Assembly: GCA_002753185.1 (NCBI GenBank)
Contig: PDZX01000015.1
Span: forward strand, 1-64,000
Source: Magnetococcales bacterium WMHbin3
GTDB taxonomy: Bacteria > Pseudomonadota > Magnetococcia > Magnetococcales > Magnetaquicoccaceae
Reading direction: 5' to 3'
Length of the DNA: 64,000 nucleotides
Part shown: positions 19,374-28,959 of the stretch, one piece after another
Layout of the letters: every line of letters begins with the position of its first letter
Position numbering within the stretch: position 1 is the first letter of the stretch
The notes under the pieces: generated by a model
Told to the model about the DNA's origin: nothing
Databases searched by the model: none
The model's input: only the letters and a program-made list of their open reading frames with translations
Translations under genes and position numbers: made by a program

Positions 19374-20063
19374 TCAAGGATCGGGCATGGAGGGGACGCG
19401 ATCCTCCTCACCCGCACCCTTGCGAAACCCGATTCCCACCAGATACTGCTCCGCGCTGCGGTCGCGGCTGGCGGGGGGTTTTTCCACCTTGACGGAAGCG
19501 AACATCGAGCGGGCCTGGCGCACCTGGTCGTGAAAATCCGGCCCCTGGAACAGTTTCACCACCAGACGACCACCGGGACGCAGCACCTCGCGGGCGAACG
19601 CGAAGGCCGCCTCGGCCAGCAGACCGCCCCGCCCCTGATCGGCCAGCTTGTAGCCGGTCATGTTGGGGGCCATGTCCGACAACACCACGTCCGCCTGACC
19701 CGATGGCGCGAAACAGGCGCGTACCTGCTCGACAATCGCCTCCTCCAGAAAATCGCCCCGCACGATCACCGCGCCGGGGAGCGGCTCCATGGGCAGCAGA
19801 TCCACCGCCACCACCCGGCCCTCGCGACCGGCGCGTTCCACCGCCACCTGGGTCCAGCCCCCCGGAGCGGCCCCCAACTCCGCCACCGCGTCGCCACGGT
19901 TGACGAGTCCATGCCCCCGGTTGCGGGCCATGACCGATTGGTCCAGTTCCAACAGCTTGTAGGCCGCCCTGGAGCGGTATCCCTCCCGTCTGGCCGCCGC
20001 CACGTAAGGGTCGTTGCGATGCTCCTCCAGCCAGCGGGCGCTGGAAGGACGACGCGCAGTCAT
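19374..20063 (-). CDS. rlmE: 23S rRNA 2'-O-ribose methyltransferase RlmE (FtsJ)
   Basis: Methylates U2552 of 23S rRNA (E. coli numbering) in the 50S subunit using S-adenosylmethionine. The protein has 229 residues (E. coli 209). It shows the SAM loop ELGAAPGGWTQ and the K-D-K-E tetrad: Lys in AAYKLLELD, Asp in LSDMAPN, Lys in VVKLFQG and Glu in DRSAEQYLVG. It has a short extra C-terminus (KGAGEEDRVPSMPDP). It overlaps the upstream MNT gene by 4 bp, so the toxin-antitoxin pair is in the same transcript. Confidence 0.95.
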   Translation of the reverse strand: MTARRPSSARWLEEHRNDPYVAAARREGYRSRAAYKLLELDQSVMARNRGHGLVNRGDAVAELGAAPGGWTQVAVERAGREGRVVAVDLLPMEPLPGAVIVRGDFLEEAIVEQVRACFAPSGQADVVLSDMAPNMTGYKLADQGRGGLLAEAAFAFAREVLRPGGRLVVKLFQGPDFHDQVRQARSMFASVKVEKPPASRDRSAEQYLVGIGFRKGAGEEDRVPSMPDP

Positions 20064-20377
20064 GCTGCCTCCCCAATTGGGACCTGGATCACCTCATGAC
20101 AACCCCGGATCACCTGCCGAAACGCCTCCCCGATTTGATCCCAGTCGCACACATCCACCGTAATGGGCAAATCCGAGCAGGCGAACGCCTCCTTGACCCG
20201 CTCCACATCCCGCCACGTCAATCGGTTGGCCGGGTCCCGCAACACCAGATCCAGATCGGACCAGGTCACTGCCCGGCCCGTCACCCGCGAACCATAGGCC
20301 CATACCTCGCACCCCGGCGCCCAGGCCCGCAGAATCCGGCACACCTCGTTCAGGTGACTGGCGGCAAGGTCAATCAT
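20060..20377 (-). CDS. MNT-type minimal nucleotidyltransferase (antitoxin-like)
   Basis: A 105-residue DNA polymerase beta-type minimal nucleotidyltransferase with the signature AYGSRVTGRAVTWSDLDLVL (GS followed by D-x-D). It is the partner of the HEPN gene directly upstream, which it overlaps by 8 bp. In characterised HEPN/MNT systems the MNT protein neutralises the HEPN RNase, in some cases by AMPylation; I infer the same role here. The ATG at 20377 is chosen because an earlier in-frame ATG at 20407 would run further into the HEPN gene. Confidence 0.85.
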   Translation of the reverse strand: MIDLAASHLNEVCRILRAWAPGCEVWAYGSRVTGRAVTWSDLDLVLRDPANRLTWRDVERVKEAFACSDLPITVDVCDWDQIGEAFRQVIRGCHEVIQVPIGEAA

Positions 20378-20783
20378 CTCCGGCTTCCAGGTGATCGAGC
20401 AGCCCACGCCCTTCCTTCACCAATTCCCTGGCCGCCTGGAAGGCCCGCAGGGCATTGGACTCCTCATAGGTATGCGCGGAAACGTTGCGGGCGGCGTGAA
20501 ATTCCATCCATGGCGCCGGATCCGGGATCAGACCCAGACGGGCGGCGCGTCGCAACAGCTCCTTGCGGCTGTAGAGCGGTCCGGCGGCTTCCGGACGGTC
20601 GTTTTCGGCGATCCAGCGGCGCATGGCGTTCCAGGCCAACTCGCAAGTGTATTCGAAACGCTGGACCACGGAGTCCCGCAACGCCAATTCCAGCTCCCGG
20701 TCCTCTCCCGCCTTGTCGTGGTGCAGGCGCAAGGCGGTTTCCAGGCTGCGCAGGGCGTTCCTCAGGCTGTCTCGCGTGGCCAC
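20370..20783 (-). CDS. HEPN-domain protein (HI0074-like toxin)
   Basis: An all-helical HEPN protein of 137 residues related to HI0074/nucleotidyltransferase substrate-binding proteins. FEYTCELAWNAMRRWI and the R-x4-H motif RNVSAH (in RNVSAHTYEE) mark the predicted RNase centre. It starts with GTG at 20783, three bases after the greA stop codon, and is followed by its MNT partner. Together they form a HEPN/MNT toxin-antitoxin module placed inside a housekeeping operon between greA and rlmE. Confidence 0.85.
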   Translation of the reverse strand: MATRDSLRNALRSLETALRLHHDKAGEDRELELALRDSVVQRFEYTCELAWNAMRRWIAENDRPEAAGPLYSRKELLRRAARLGLIPDPAPWMEFHAARNVSAHTYEESNALRAFQAARELVKEGRGLLDHLEAGDD

Positions 20784-20786
20784 AGC

Positions 20787-21263
20787 CTAGAGATATTGAA
20801 TGGCAAGGATTTCGTAACGGTGTACCCCGCCAGGGGCACGCACCTCCACCGAATCCCCCACCTCCTTGCCGATCAGCGCGCGGGCCATGGGGCTGGTGAT
20901 CGAGATCATTCCCTGATCCAGGGCCGCTTCGTCCTCGCCCACGATCCGATAGGCGCTCTCCTGGTCGGTTTTTTCGTCCACCACCTTCACCTGGGCGCCG
21001 AAGACCACCTTGCTGGAGCGGATGCGGCTGGTGTCGATGATCTCGGCGTTGGCCAGCATGGTCTCGATCTCCTGGATGCGCCCCTCGTTGAAGGATTGCT
21101 GCTCCTTGGCGGCGTGATACTCGGCGTTTTCCGACAGATCGCCGTGATCCCTCGCCACGGAGATCGCCTCCACGATCCTGGAGCGGTCCTCGGACTTGCG
21201 TCGCTTGAGTTCCGCCTTCAACTTCTCCGCCCCTTGCAGGGTCATCGGCACTTTTCCCAACAT
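20787..21263 (-). CDS. greA: Transcription elongation factor GreA
   Basis: Rescues backtracked RNA polymerase by stimulating transcript cleavage. Its 158 residues match E. coli GreA exactly in length. The N-terminal coiled coil holds the acidic tip in [18 protein letters not shown], and the C-terminal FKBP-like domain contains [18 protein letters not shown]. The ATG at 21263 has AAGGGGGC upstream; the frame remains open far upstream inside carB but only as a shadow. The gene follows carB by 38 bp, a common arrangement. Confidence 0.97.
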   Translation of the reverse strand: MLGKVPMTLQGAEKLKAELKRRKSEDRSRIVEAISVARDHGDLSENAEYHAAKEQQSFNEGRIQEIETMLANAEIIDTSRIRSSKVVFGAQVKVVDEKTDQESAYRIVGEDEAALDQGMISITSPMARALIGKEVGDSVEVRAPGGVHRYEILAIQYL

Positions 21264-21301
21264 AATGCCCCCTTCTTTAATTTCGATGAGTTGGTTTCGT
21301 T

Positions 21302-24300
21302 CTATGGATAATAATCCTGCAATGCCTTGCAGGCAAAGACGGTCTCCCTGACCTCGGACATGGCCTCTACGGCGGCGCGCATGCCGGCCACGGTGGTGAA
21401 ATAGGGAATGCCGGTCATCAACGCGGTCCGGCGCAACGAGAAGGAGTCGGCCAGGGCCTGCTTGCCCTGGGTGGTGTTGAACACCATGGCCACCTCGCCG
21501 TTCTTCATGGCGTCCACGATATCGGGCCGCCCCTCCAGCACCTTGTTGACCACCCGCACCACCAACCCCTCCTGGGTGAGGTGGGCCGCCGTGCCGCGCG
21601 TGGCGCAGATGCGAAAGCCCATTTCCAGCAGCAGACGCGCGGGCGCGGTGATCGCCGCCTTGTCCGCCTCCTTGACCGAGATGAAGACCAATCCCTCGTG
21701 TCCCTCGCCATGGGCGCGGGGCAGGTAGGTGGCGGCGCTCTCCTGCGCCTTGGCGAAGGCCAGGCCGAAGCGACCGGCCAGCCCCATCACCTCGCCGGTG
21801 GATTTCATTTCCGGTCCCAATACCGTGTCCACGCCTGGGAATTTCTTGAAGGGAAACACCACCTCCTTGACCGCCACATGGTTCAATTCCGGCATCGAGG
21901 TCAGGGACACCTCCCGGAGCGAAGCCCCCGCCATGATGCGGGCCGCGAACTTGGCCAATGGCACCCCGGTGGCCTTGGAGACGAACGGCACGGTGCGCGA
22001 GGCGCGTGGATTGACCTCCAGCAGATAGATCTCGCCGCACTTGATGGCGAACTGGATGTTCATCAGGCCGATGACATGCAGCGCGCTGGCCAGTTGCAGA
22101 GTCTGCCGTTCGATCTCCTCGAGCAGTTCCGCGCCCACGGAGTAGGGGGGCAGGGAGCAGGCCGAGTCTCCGGAGTGGACGCCGGCTTCTTCGATATGCT
22201 CCATGATGCCGCCGACAATGGCCTCCTTGCCGTCCGCCACGCAATCCACGTCGATTTCGATGGCGTCATTGAGAAAGTGGTCGATGAGCACCGGATGATC
22301 CGGGGAGGCGCGCACGGCGGTGAGCATGTAGCGGTCCAGGTCCATGGCGTCGTGAACGATCTCCATGGCGCGACCACCCAGCACGTAGGAGGGGCGCACC
22401 ACCACCGGGTAGCCCACGCGGGCGGCGACGGCCCGCGCCTCTTCCGGGGAGCGGGCAAGGCCGTTTTCCGGCTGTTTCAGGTCGAGTTGCCGCAACAGCA
22501 CCTGGAACCGTTCCCGGTCCTCGGCCACGTCGATGGCCTCTGGCGAGGTGCCGATGATGGGCGCGCCGGCGGCCTCCAGGGGTTTGGCGAGTTTGAGCGG
22601 GGTTTGGCCACCGAACTGGACGATGATCCCTTCGGGTTGTTCCGTGTCCACGATGGCCAGGACATCCTCCAGGGTGAGGGGTTCGAAGTAGAGACGGTCG
22701 GAGGTGTCGTAATCGGTGGAGACGGTTTCCGGGTTGCAGTTGACCATGATGGTCTCGAAACCCGCCTCCTTGAGGGCAAAGGCGGCATGAACGCAACAGT
22801 AGTCGAACTCGATCCCCTGGCCGATGCGGTTGGGTCCGCCGCCCAAGATCATGATCTTGCGGCGTTGCGACGGGCGCGCCTCGCACTGGCGTTCGTAGGT
22901 GGAGTAGAGATAGGCAGTCTGGGAGGCGAATTCCGCCGCGCAGGTGTCCACCCGCTTGAAGACCGGAGTGATGCCCAGACGCTTGCGCAGGGCGCGGATG
23001 TCGGCGGGTGTGCAGCCGAGCAGCACGCTCAGTCGCTGGTCGGAAAAGCCCATGGCCTTGAGCGTGCGCAGATGTTCCGGGGTGAGGTCGCCGGGCGCAC
23101 GGCCCGCGATGGCGCGTTCCGCCTCGACGATCTGGAGGATCTGATCCAGGAACCAGGGGTCGATGGCGGTGACATCGTGGATCCAGTCGATGCTTTTGCC
23201 CTGACGCATGGCGTCGGCCAACAGGAGAATGCGGTCGGGTCCGGGTTGGCTCAAGCGGCGCTTGAGTTCCGTTTCGGGCACCTCCGTCGGGTCGAAGCCG
23301 GACAGGCCGGTTTCCATGGAGCGCAGGGCCTTTTGCACCGACTCCTTGAAGGTGCGTCCGATGGCCATGGCCTCGCCCACCGATTTCATCTGGGTGGTCA
23401 GGATCGCCTCGGCCTGGGGGAATTTCTCGAAGGTGAAACGCGGGATCTTGGTGACCACGTAGTCGATGGAGGGTTCGAACGAGGCGGGGGTGACGCCGGT
23501 GATGTCATTCATGATTTCTGGCAGCAGGTAGCCCACCGCCAGTTTGGCGGCCACCTTGGCGATGGGGAAACCGGTGGCCTTGGAGGCGAGCGCCGAGGAA
23601 CGCGAGACGCGGGGATTCATTTCGATGATGATCATGCGTCCGGTTCTGGGGTGGATGGCGAACTGGACGTTGGATCCGCCGGTATCCACGCCGATCTCCC
23701 GCAGCACGGCGATGGAGGCGTCGCGGAGTTCCTGCAACTCCTTGTCGGTGAGGGTCTGGGCCGGGGCCACGGTGATGGAGTCGCCGGTATGGATCCCCAT
23801 GGGGTCGAGGTTTTCGATGGAGCAGACGATGATGGCGTTATCGGCCATGTCGCGTACCACCTCCATTTCGAACTCCTTCCAGCCCAGGAGGGACTCTTCC
23901 ACCAGGACCTCGTGGGTGGGGGAGGCGTCGAGTCCGAGGCGGATCAGTTCGACGTACTCGTCGCGGTTGTAGGCCACGCCGCCGCCGGTGCCGCCCAGGG
24001 TGAAGCTGGGGCGCAGGATGGCGGGAAAGCCGACCTCTTCCAGGACCTCGAGGGCCTCTTCCAGGGAGTGGGCGAAGCCGGAGCGGGGCAATCCCAGGCC
24101 GATGCGGTGCATGGCGGCCTTGAACTGCATGCGGTCCTCGGCCTTGGTGATCGCCTCGCGGGATGCGCCGATCAGTTCCACGCCGTACTCGTCGAGGATA
24201 CCGATATTGGCCAGGGCCATGGCGAGGTTGAGGGCGGTTTGCCCCCCCATGGTGGGGAGCAGGGCGTCCGGGCGCTCCTGACGGATGATGCAGGAGAGGG

Positions 24301-24517
24301 ATTCCAGGGTGAGGGGTTCCACATAGGTGCGATCCGCCAGTTCCGGATCGGTCATGATGGTGGCGGGATTCGAGTTGACCAGAATCACCTCGTACCCTTC
24401 TTCCTTGAGGGCCTTGCACGCCTGGACTCCGGAGTAGTCGAACTCGCACGCCTGGCCGATGACGATGGGGCCGGCCCCGATGATGAGTATTCTATGGATG
24501 TCGCTACGTTTTGGCAT
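21302..24517 (-). CDS. carB: Carbamoyl-phosphate synthase large subunit
   Basis: Makes carbamoyl phosphate from bicarbonate, ammonia and two ATP for pyrimidine and arginine synthesis. Its 1071 residues (E. coli 1073) show the two homologous ATP-grasp halves, with [19 protein letters not shown] in the first and [18 protein letters not shown] in the second. The C-terminal MGS-like allosteric domain (about 935-1071; [17 protein letters not shown]) is present. It lies 27 bp after carA and upstream of greA in the same orientation. Confidence 0.97.
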   Translation of the reverse strand: MPKRSDIHRILIIGAGPIVIGQACEFDYSGVQACKALKEEGYEVILVNSNPATIMTDPELADRTYVEPLTLESLSCIIRQERPDALLPTMGGQTALNLAMALANIGILDEYGVELIGASREAITKAEDRMQFKAAMHRIGLGLPRSGFAHSLEEALEVLEEVGFPAILRPSFTLGGTGGGVAYNRDEYVELIRLGLDASPTHEVLVEESLLGWKEFEMEVVRDMADNAIIVCSIENLDPMGIHTGDSITVAPAQTLTDKELQELRDASIAVLREIGVDTGGSNVQFAIHPRTGRMIIIEMNPRVSRSSALASKATGFPIAKVAAKLAVGYLLPEIMNDITGVTPASFEPSIDYVVTKIPRFTFEKFPQAEAILTTQMKSVGEAMAIGRTFKESVQKALRSMETGLSGFDPTEVPETELKRRLSQPGPDRILLLADAMRQGKSIDWIHDVTAIDPWFLDQILQIVEAERAIAGRAPGDLTPEHLRTLKAMGFSDQRLSVLLGCTPADIRALRKRLGITPVFKRVDTCAAEFASQTAYLYSTYERQCEARPSQRRKIMILGGGPNRIGQGIEFDYCCVHAAFALKEAGFETIMVNCNPETVSTDYDTSDRLYFEPLTLEDVLAIVDTEQPEGIIVQFGGQTPLKLAKPLEAAGAPIIGTSPEAIDVAEDRERFQVLLRQLDLKQPENGLARSPEEARAVAARVGYPVVVRPSYVLGGRAMEIVHDAMDLDRYMLTAVRASPDHPVLIDHFLNDAIEIDVDCVADGKEAIVGGIMEHIEEAGVHSGDSACSLPPYSVGAELLEEIERQTLQLASALHVIGLMNIQFAIKCGEIYLLEVNPRASRTVPFVSKATGVPLAKFAARIMAGASLREVSLTSMPELNHVAVKEVVFPFKKFPGVDTVLGPEMKSTGEVMGLAGRFGLAFAKAQESAATYLPRAHGEGHEGLVFISVKEADKAAITAPARLLLEMGFRICATRGTAAHLTQEGLVVRVVNKVLEGRPDIVDAMKNGEVAMVFNTTQGKQALADSFSLRRTALMTGIPYFTTVAGMRAAVEAMSEVRETVFACKALQDYYP

Positions 24518-24544
24518 GGTGCCTCGCGAATTCGTTTTGAGTCG

Positions 24545-25693
24545 TCAGACGCCCGTCATCAGCTGCATGAATTGGCGGAAGAGATAATGGGCGTCGTGGG
24601 GTCCGGGGCTGGCCTCGGGGTGGTGTTGCACGGAGAAGACCGGCTGATGACGCATGCGGACCCCCTCGATGGTGCCGTCGAACAGGGAGCGGTGGGTCAC
24701 TTCCAGGGAGGCGGGGAGGTTTTGTTCTTCCACCACGAAGCCGTGGTTTTGCGAGGTCACTTCCACCTGGCCGGTCAGGAGGTTCTTGACCGGGTGATTG
24801 CCGCCCCGGTGGCCGAATTTCAGTTTGCGGGTTTTGGCGCCCAGGGCCAGGGCAAGCATTTGGTGGCCCAGGCAGATGCCGAAAATGGGGACACTGGTTT
24901 TCAGCAACTGGCTTATCGCAAGAATGGCGTGGTGGACCGCCTCTGGATCCCCTGGGCCATTGGAGAGAAAAATGCCGTCCGGCTGGAAGGCGAGGACCTC
25001 CTCGGCGGTGGTGCTGGAGGGGAGGACGGTCAGGTTGCAGCCCACCTCGACCAGGGAGCGCAGGATATTGTGTTTGATGCCGTAGTCGAGCACGACGACC
25101 CGTTTCTGGCCTGGTGGGTTGGGCAGTGGGTTCGGGGAGTGCCAGATATCGTTTTTCCACTCGGTGAGACCCTGGGTCCAGGAGTGGACGGCGGGGCAGG
25201 TGACTTCGGCGGTGAGGTCCATGCCGGTCAGTCCTGGCCAGGCGCGTGCCTTGGCGACCAGGGAGGCGGTATCGAAATCGATGGTGGAGATGGCGCCGCG
25301 CATGGCGCCGTGGTCGCGCAGGTGGTTGACCAGTTGGCGGGTATCGATCCCCTCGATGGCCGGGATGTCGTGGCGTTTGAGGAAGGCGGAGAGGGATTCG
25401 CGGGCGCGCCAGTTGGAGACCAGGCGGGCGTTTTCCCGCACCACGAAGCCGCGGATGTGGGGGTGATCGGACTCCATGTCTTCCGGATTGACGCCGACGT
25501 TGCCGATCTGCGGGGCGGTCATGGTGACGATCTGTCCGGCGTAGGAGGGATCGGTGATGATTTCCTGGTAGCCGGTGATGGAACTGTTGAAACAGACTTC
25601 GCCGACCTGTTCGCCCGGTGCGCCGAAGGAGAAGCCATCGAAGCGGGTGCCGTCTTCCAGCGTCAGAACCGCCGGGAATTTGTCACTTGTCAT
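24545..25693 (-). CDS. carA: Carbamoyl-phosphate synthase small subunit
   Basis: Glutamine amidotransferase subunit that supplies ammonia to CarB. Its 382 residues equal E. coli CarA. The N-terminal CPSase_sm_chain domain contains ALTLEDGTRFDGFSFG-like sequence and SSITGYQEIITDPSYAGQ. The class I amidotransferase domain has the catalytic Cys in GICLGHQMLAL and the His/Glu in HHPEASPGPHD. First gene of carA-carB-greA, with a strong predicted promoter at 25736-25764. Confidence 0.97.
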   Translation of the reverse strand: MTSDKFPAVLTLEDGTRFDGFSFGAPGEQVGEVCFNSSITGYQEIITDPSYAGQIVTMTAPQIGNVGVNPEDMESDHPHIRGFVVRENARLVSNWRARESLSAFLKRHDIPAIEGIDTRQLVNHLRDHGAMRGAISTIDFDTASLVAKARAWPGLTGMDLTAEVTCPAVHSWTQGLTEWKNDIWHSPNPLPNPPGQKRVVVLDYGIKHNILRSLVEVGCNLTVLPSSTTAEEVLAFQPDGIFLSNGPGDPEAVHHAILAISQLLKTSVPIFGICLGHQMLALALGAKTRKLKFGHRGGNHPVKNLLTGQVEVTSQNHGFVVEEQNLPASLEVTHRSLFDGTIEGVRMRHQPVFSVQHHPEASPGPHDAHYLFRQFMQLMTGV

Positions 25694-25735
25694 GGTCCAC
25701 CCTGGAATGATTGGTTATGCTCTTGCACGGACCAA

Positions 25736-25764
25736 TTTATACTCTCCCTTGGCGTGCAAGTCAA
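25736..25764 (-). promoter_or_regulatory. Predicted carAB promoter
   Basis: On the minus strand -35 TTGACT (25759-25764) and -10 TATAAA (25736-25741) are separated by exactly 17 bp, 43 bp upstream of the carA ATG. This is one of the best sigma-70-type matches in the window. Confidence 0.75.
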
Positions 25765-25863
25765 CGCGGGTGGACGAGCGGGAAAAATTCCGTTAACCTG
25801 AACCGGCTTCGGCTTGGAATTCACTTTCGATCTTTCATCTTTCTTTAGAAGAGGCGGCTGACG

Positions 25864-26691
25864 ATGAAACGTTCCGGCAAGGCGGTATGGATCGGGTTGA
25901 GCGCGTTGCTGATGATGCAGGCGCGGCTGGCCACGGCAGGGGGGTGGCTGGGGATCACGGTGCAATCCCCGGAGGGGGTGCAGGTGGGGGAGATCATGAA
26001 GGACGGTCCGGGGGACAAGTCCGGACTGCACCGGAATGACATCCTGATGAAGATGGACGGCAAGCCGATCACTTCGTTGGCGCAATTCATGGCGATGCTG
26101 GAGGCCGCCCCGCCTGGCAAGGAGATGGTATTGAGTCTGTTGCGGCGTGGCGAGGAGCGGGAGTTGAAGATCACGCCGGACGACAGCGCCTTGCATCAAT
26201 CGGTGCGACCGGACGGTCGGCAGATGGGCGGGATGGAGATGCCGTCCGAGACGCAGCCGAAGGAGCGGGTATGGCGGCGTTCCGAGCCGCCGTGGCAGCA
26301 GCAGGGGGTGTCGCCCATGCTGCCCGGCAACCTGGAGCCGCCGCGCGGGGAGGTCGAGCCGCCGCGCATGCCGGTGGCCCCTTACGAGCCGCCGGAGCCG
26401 CCTGCCACCGCCTGGCTGGGGGTGGCCCCGGAGTTGACCCAGGCGGGGGTGATCGTCACGCAGGTGGCTCCGGGTGGGCCTGGGGAGCGTGCCGGGATGA
26501 AGCCAGGGGATGTGATCATATCGGTGAGCGGGCAATCGGTCTCTTCGCCGCGGGCCATGGCGCGGGTGTTGCGGTCGTTTCGGCCCAAGGATCTGGTGGA
26601 GGTGACGATCAACCGCAATGGTCAGATCATCGATGTGCAGGCGCAACTGATCGCCCCGCCGGTCTCACCGGCGGAAGGGCCGGGTCAGTGA
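25864..26691 (+). CDS. Periplasmic protein with two PDZ domains
   Basis: A 275-residue secreted protein. A signal peptide (about 1-25, ending LATAGG) is followed by a PDZ domain (26-105; GWLGITVQSPEGVQ, DGPGDKSGLHRNDILMKMDG). A Pro/Glu-rich linker (about 130-180) leads to a second PDZ domain (183-262; AWLGVAPELTQAGVIVTQV, RAGMKPGDVIISVSG). No protease domain accompanies them, unlike DegP/HtrA. It probably acts as an adaptor or scaffold in the envelope. AGAGGCGG precedes the ATG. It starts opposite carA and is followed after one base by map. Confidence 0.85.
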   Translation: MKRSGKAVWIGLSALLMMQARLATAGGWLGITVQSPEGVQVGEIMKDGPGDKSGLHRNDILMKMDGKPITSLAQFMAMLEAAPPGKEMVLSLLRRGEERELKITPDDSALHQSVRPDGRQMGGMEMPSETQPKERVWRRSEPPWQQQGVSPMLPGNLEPPRGEVEPPRMPVAPYEPPEPPATAWLGVAPELTQAGVIVTQVAPGGPGERAGMKPGDVIISVSGQSVSSPRAMARVLRSFRPKDLVEVTINRNGQIIDVQAQLIAPPVSPAEGPGQ

Positions 26692-26692
26692 C

Positions 26693-27472
26693 ATGCCCGG
26701 CATCCGGATCAAGAACGCCGACGAGATCGAGATGATGCGCGCGACCTGCGCCCTGGCCGCGCGGACCTTGCACATGATCGGGGAGCATATTCGCCCAGGG
26801 GTGACCACGCAGCAGCTCAACGACATTTGCCACGACTATATCGTGGCAAATCATGCCATCCCTTCGCCGTTGAATTATCGGGGTTTCCCAAAATCGATCT
26901 GCACGTCGGTCAATCAGCAGGTCTGTCACGGGATCCCCGGCGCGCGGGTGTTGAATGCCGGGGACATCGTCAACGTGGACGTCACCACCTGTCTGAACGG
27001 GTTTCACGGGGACATCAATAAGACCTTTCACGTGGGGAATCCTTCGCCCAAGGGGGTCAGGATTGCCGATGTGGCGAAGAGATGTCTGGATGCCGGGATT
27101 CGGGTGGTGAGGCCGGGGGGACATTTTGGTGACATCGGCGCCGTCATCGAGGCGTTTGCCAAAAAAAACGGCTGTTCCGTGGTGCGGGAGTATTGTGGCC
27201 ATGGCATTGGCCGGGAGTTTCACGAGGAGCCGGCGGTATTGCATTACGGCATCCCCGGCACCGGCGCGCGACTGGAGCCGGGGATGATCTTCACCATCGA
27301 ACCGATGATCAATCTCGGTCGTCCCGAGATTCGGGTCTTGCCGGACAAGTGGACGGTGGTGACGCGTGATCATTCGCTCTCCGCGCAGTACGAGCACACG
27401 ATTCTGGTCACCCGCACCGGGTTCGAGGTGTTGACCGATCTGGAGGGGGAGTATCGGGAGGGGGCGACCTGA
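26693..27472 (+). CDS. map: Methionine aminopeptidase, type I
   Basis: Removes the initiator methionine from nascent proteins. Its 259 residues are close to E. coli Map (264). The pita-bread fold shows all metal ligands: Asp in VNVDVTT, Asp in HGDINKTF, His in GHGIGREFH, Glu in FTIEPMI and Glu in QYEHTILV. It lacks the N-terminal zinc finger of eukaryotic type I enzymes. It is probably co-transcribed with the PDZ gene. A paralogue elsewhere is possible, since map more often sits beside rpsB or secY. Confidence 0.95.
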   Translation: MPGIRIKNADEIEMMRATCALAARTLHMIGEHIRPGVTTQQLNDICHDYIVANHAIPSPLNYRGFPKSICTSVNQQVCHGIPGARVLNAGDIVNVDVTTCLNGFHGDINKTFHVGNPSPKGVRIADVAKRCLDAGIRVVRPGGHFGDIGAVIEAFAKKNGCSVVREYCGHGIGREFHEEPAVLHYGIPGTGARLEPGMIFTIEPMINLGRPEIRVLPDKWTVVTRDHSLSAQYEHTILVTRTGFEVLTDLEGEYREGAT

Positions 27473-27483
27473 TCGGCGTTGTT

Positions 27484-27813
27484 TCATGTGACCTCGATGA
27501 GGGTTTCACCGGCTTGCAATGCCTCTTCGATGCGAGGCAGCAAGGGCGTAAGCCAAGCCAGCAAGGCATGTCGGGTGGTGTTGCCGATCCGGATCCACAC
27601 AATCCTGGCGCCGTTTGGGGTCAGGCAGGCCAGGGTGATAAAATCCTCGTCCTTGGTGACAAGAATGGATTTTGTTTGGCCTGCATACTCCCATATGGCG
27701 TGATCACTGGCGGATGCTAACCCGATATCCAGCACGTGTTCCGCTTCATGGTCGTGCGCCACGAGCCATCGGGCCAGGGCAGGGGGGAGTTGTGCGTCAA
27801 CCAGGAAGCGCAT
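27484..27813 (-). CDS. DUF5615 PIN-like protein (putative toxin)
   Basis: A 109-residue PIN-like protein of the DUF5615 type. It starts MRFLVDAQLPPALARWL, with an acidic Asp at position 6, and carries ILVTKDEDF in the middle and VWIRIGNTT later, as in predicted Mut7-C/DUF5615 RNases. The ATG at 27813 gives the conserved N-terminus; a frame extending to 27858 is unnecessary. It overlaps the upstream DUF433 gene by 17 bp. DUF433 and DUF5615 genes occur as predicted toxin-antitoxin pairs; activity here is inferred. Confidence 0.82.
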   Translation of the reverse strand: MRFLVDAQLPPALARWLVAHDHEAEHVLDIGLASASDHAIWEYAGQTKSILVTKDEDFITLACLTPNGARIVWIRIGNTTRHALLAWLTPLLPRIEEALQAGETLIEVT

Positions 27814-28039
27814 GCTCCACCGTTCGCAGGATCGGATGATCCGCTTGAGTCGCGGCATAAAGGAGCGCGGCGGTGATGTCGTCGTTTTCCAGATAGGGGT
27901 AATCCGTCAGGATTTCCTCCCGCGAAGCCCCGGAAGCCAGCATGTCGAGGAGGTCCTTGATGCGAATTCGCATGCCGCGAATACAAGGCCGGCCTCCACA
28001 GATGAGGGGATCCGTCGTGATGCGTGTCAGGAGTGGCAT
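27797..28039 (-). CDS. DUF433 protein (putative antitoxin)
   Basis: An 80-residue DUF433 protein with the family signature ITTDPLICGGRPCIRGMRI at the start, then a helix-turn-helix-like region (LASGASREEILTDYPYL). It is likely the DNA-binding antitoxin of the overlapping DUF5615 gene. The ATG at 28039 sits at the edge of a 73-bp element that also occurs before the FkbM gene and carries a promoter (28076-28104). Confidence 0.85.
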   Translation of the reverse strand: MPLLTRITTDPLICGGRPCIRGMRIRIKDLLDMLASGASREEILTDYPYLENDDITAALLYAATQADHPILRTVEHALPG

Positions 28040-28112
28040 GGGCGGAATTTTCCAAATGATTTTGATGATGAGGCCATTTTATCGTCCATTGCGGGGCTTT
28101 GCAAGATCGGGA
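28040..28112. repeat. 73-bp direct repeat, copy A (promoter element before DUF433)
   Basis: This copy aligns without gaps to 28960-29032, a constant offset of 920 bp. Shared blocks include GGGCGGAATT at one end and GCGGGGC and GCAAGATCGGG at the other. On the minus strand it holds -35 TTGCAA (28099-28104) and -10 TAAAAT (28076-28081) with a 17-bp spacer. Confidence 0.8.
28076..28104 (-). promoter_or_regulatory. Predicted promoter for DUF433/DUF5615 (in repeat copy A)
   Basis: TTGCAA and TAAAAT are spaced 17 bp on the minus strand, 37 bp ahead of the DUF433 ATG. The same two boxes at the same spacing recur in copy B, which supports function. Confidence 0.65.
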
Positions 28113-28144
28113 GGGGACAGAGCCGAAAGGGCCGGAGTGGAGTA

Positions 28145-28936
28145 TCATGCGGTTCTGATGTCGGGCAGCACCGGATCGGAGTGGTGGACCGCCACGAGAT
28201 TGAGACCCACGGGAAACAGGGTGTAGCCACGCTGTGCGACCCATTCGGTCAGAAGGATTTCATTGGTTTTGATTTTTTCGATCATCAGGATCGGTTTGCA
28301 TCTGGCGATGGTCTTTTCCGCGCCGTGCAGCGCTTCCATCTCCATCCCTTCGATATCGATCTTGATGAAATCGATCCGTTGTAAATCGAAATCATCGATG
28401 GCGATCATGTCGGTATTTTGAAGATTTTCCGCATAATCGACCTGTTGCCCGGTAAACCCTGGCGTGGCGTTTTGCCGCAGTTCCAGGCTGCCAAAACTGG
28501 CGGGTTCGCAATAATTCAGCCGGGGCACCCCGATGGTTCCTTTCCGGGCGCCGACCGCAGCCCAGATCGCCCTGGCGTTGAAGCAATTATTGATGGTGAT
28601 ATTGCCGGCCAAGGCATAGAAGATTCTCTCTTGCGCCTCGATGGCCCATACGCTCCCCCAACCGGTCATGCGTCTGGCCCATTCGATGGTGTGGACGCCG
28701 ATGTTGGCCCCGCAATCCAGGGCGAACACCCCATCGCCGAAATGACGCCTGCGGCTTTCCAGCAGTTGCAGCGCGATATCCACTTCCCCCGCATCGAACG
28801 ATGAGGTCGTCAGGATCTGGTGCCCCACCCCAAGCGTTCCCACATGGGTCACGCGATAGTCGTACCGGCTGACCAGCAACCCGCCATGATCGGTCGAGAC
28901 CAATACGAAAGAGATGGGTCTTTGAGTTTGTTTCAT
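28145..28936 (-). CDS. FkbM-family SAM-dependent methyltransferase
   Basis: A 263-residue class I methyltransferase of the FkbM family, which typically O-methylates sugars or other hydroxyl groups. The SAM-binding motif is ALDCGANIGVHTIEWA and the family motif is FIKIDIEGMEMEALHGA. The ATG at 28936 starts just before the recognisable domain; an in-frame extension to 29119 runs through repeat copy B and is rejected. It is transcribed separately from the large upstream gene, with its own promoter in copy B. The substrate is unknown; a surface glycan is a reasonable guess. Confidence 0.85.
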   Translation of the reverse strand: MKQTQRPISFVLVSTDHGGLLVSRYDYRVTHVGTLGVGHQILTTSSFDAGEVDIALQLLESRRRHFGDGVFALDCGANIGVHTIEWARRMTGWGSVWAIEAQERIFYALAGNITINNCFNARAIWAAVGARKGTIGVPRLNYCEPASFGSLELRQNATPGFTGQQVDYAENLQNTDMIAIDDFDLQRIDFIKIDIEGMEMEALHGAEKTIARCKPILMIEKIKTNEILLTEWVAQRGYTLFPVGLNLVAVHHSDPVLPDIRTA

Positions 28937-28959
28937 CTGATGCGGGCCGGGAGATGCCT

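Noticed and set aside
21581-25801. 1406-codon plus-strand open frame opposite carA/carB
   Set aside because: Antisense shadow of high-GC coding DNA. No domain, and carB/carA on the other strand are certain.
27717-28244. 175-codon minus-strand frame over DUF433, resembling the extension of the FkbM frame
   Set aside because: The likeness comes from the shared 73-bp repeat read in the same frame. DUF433 is the real gene here.
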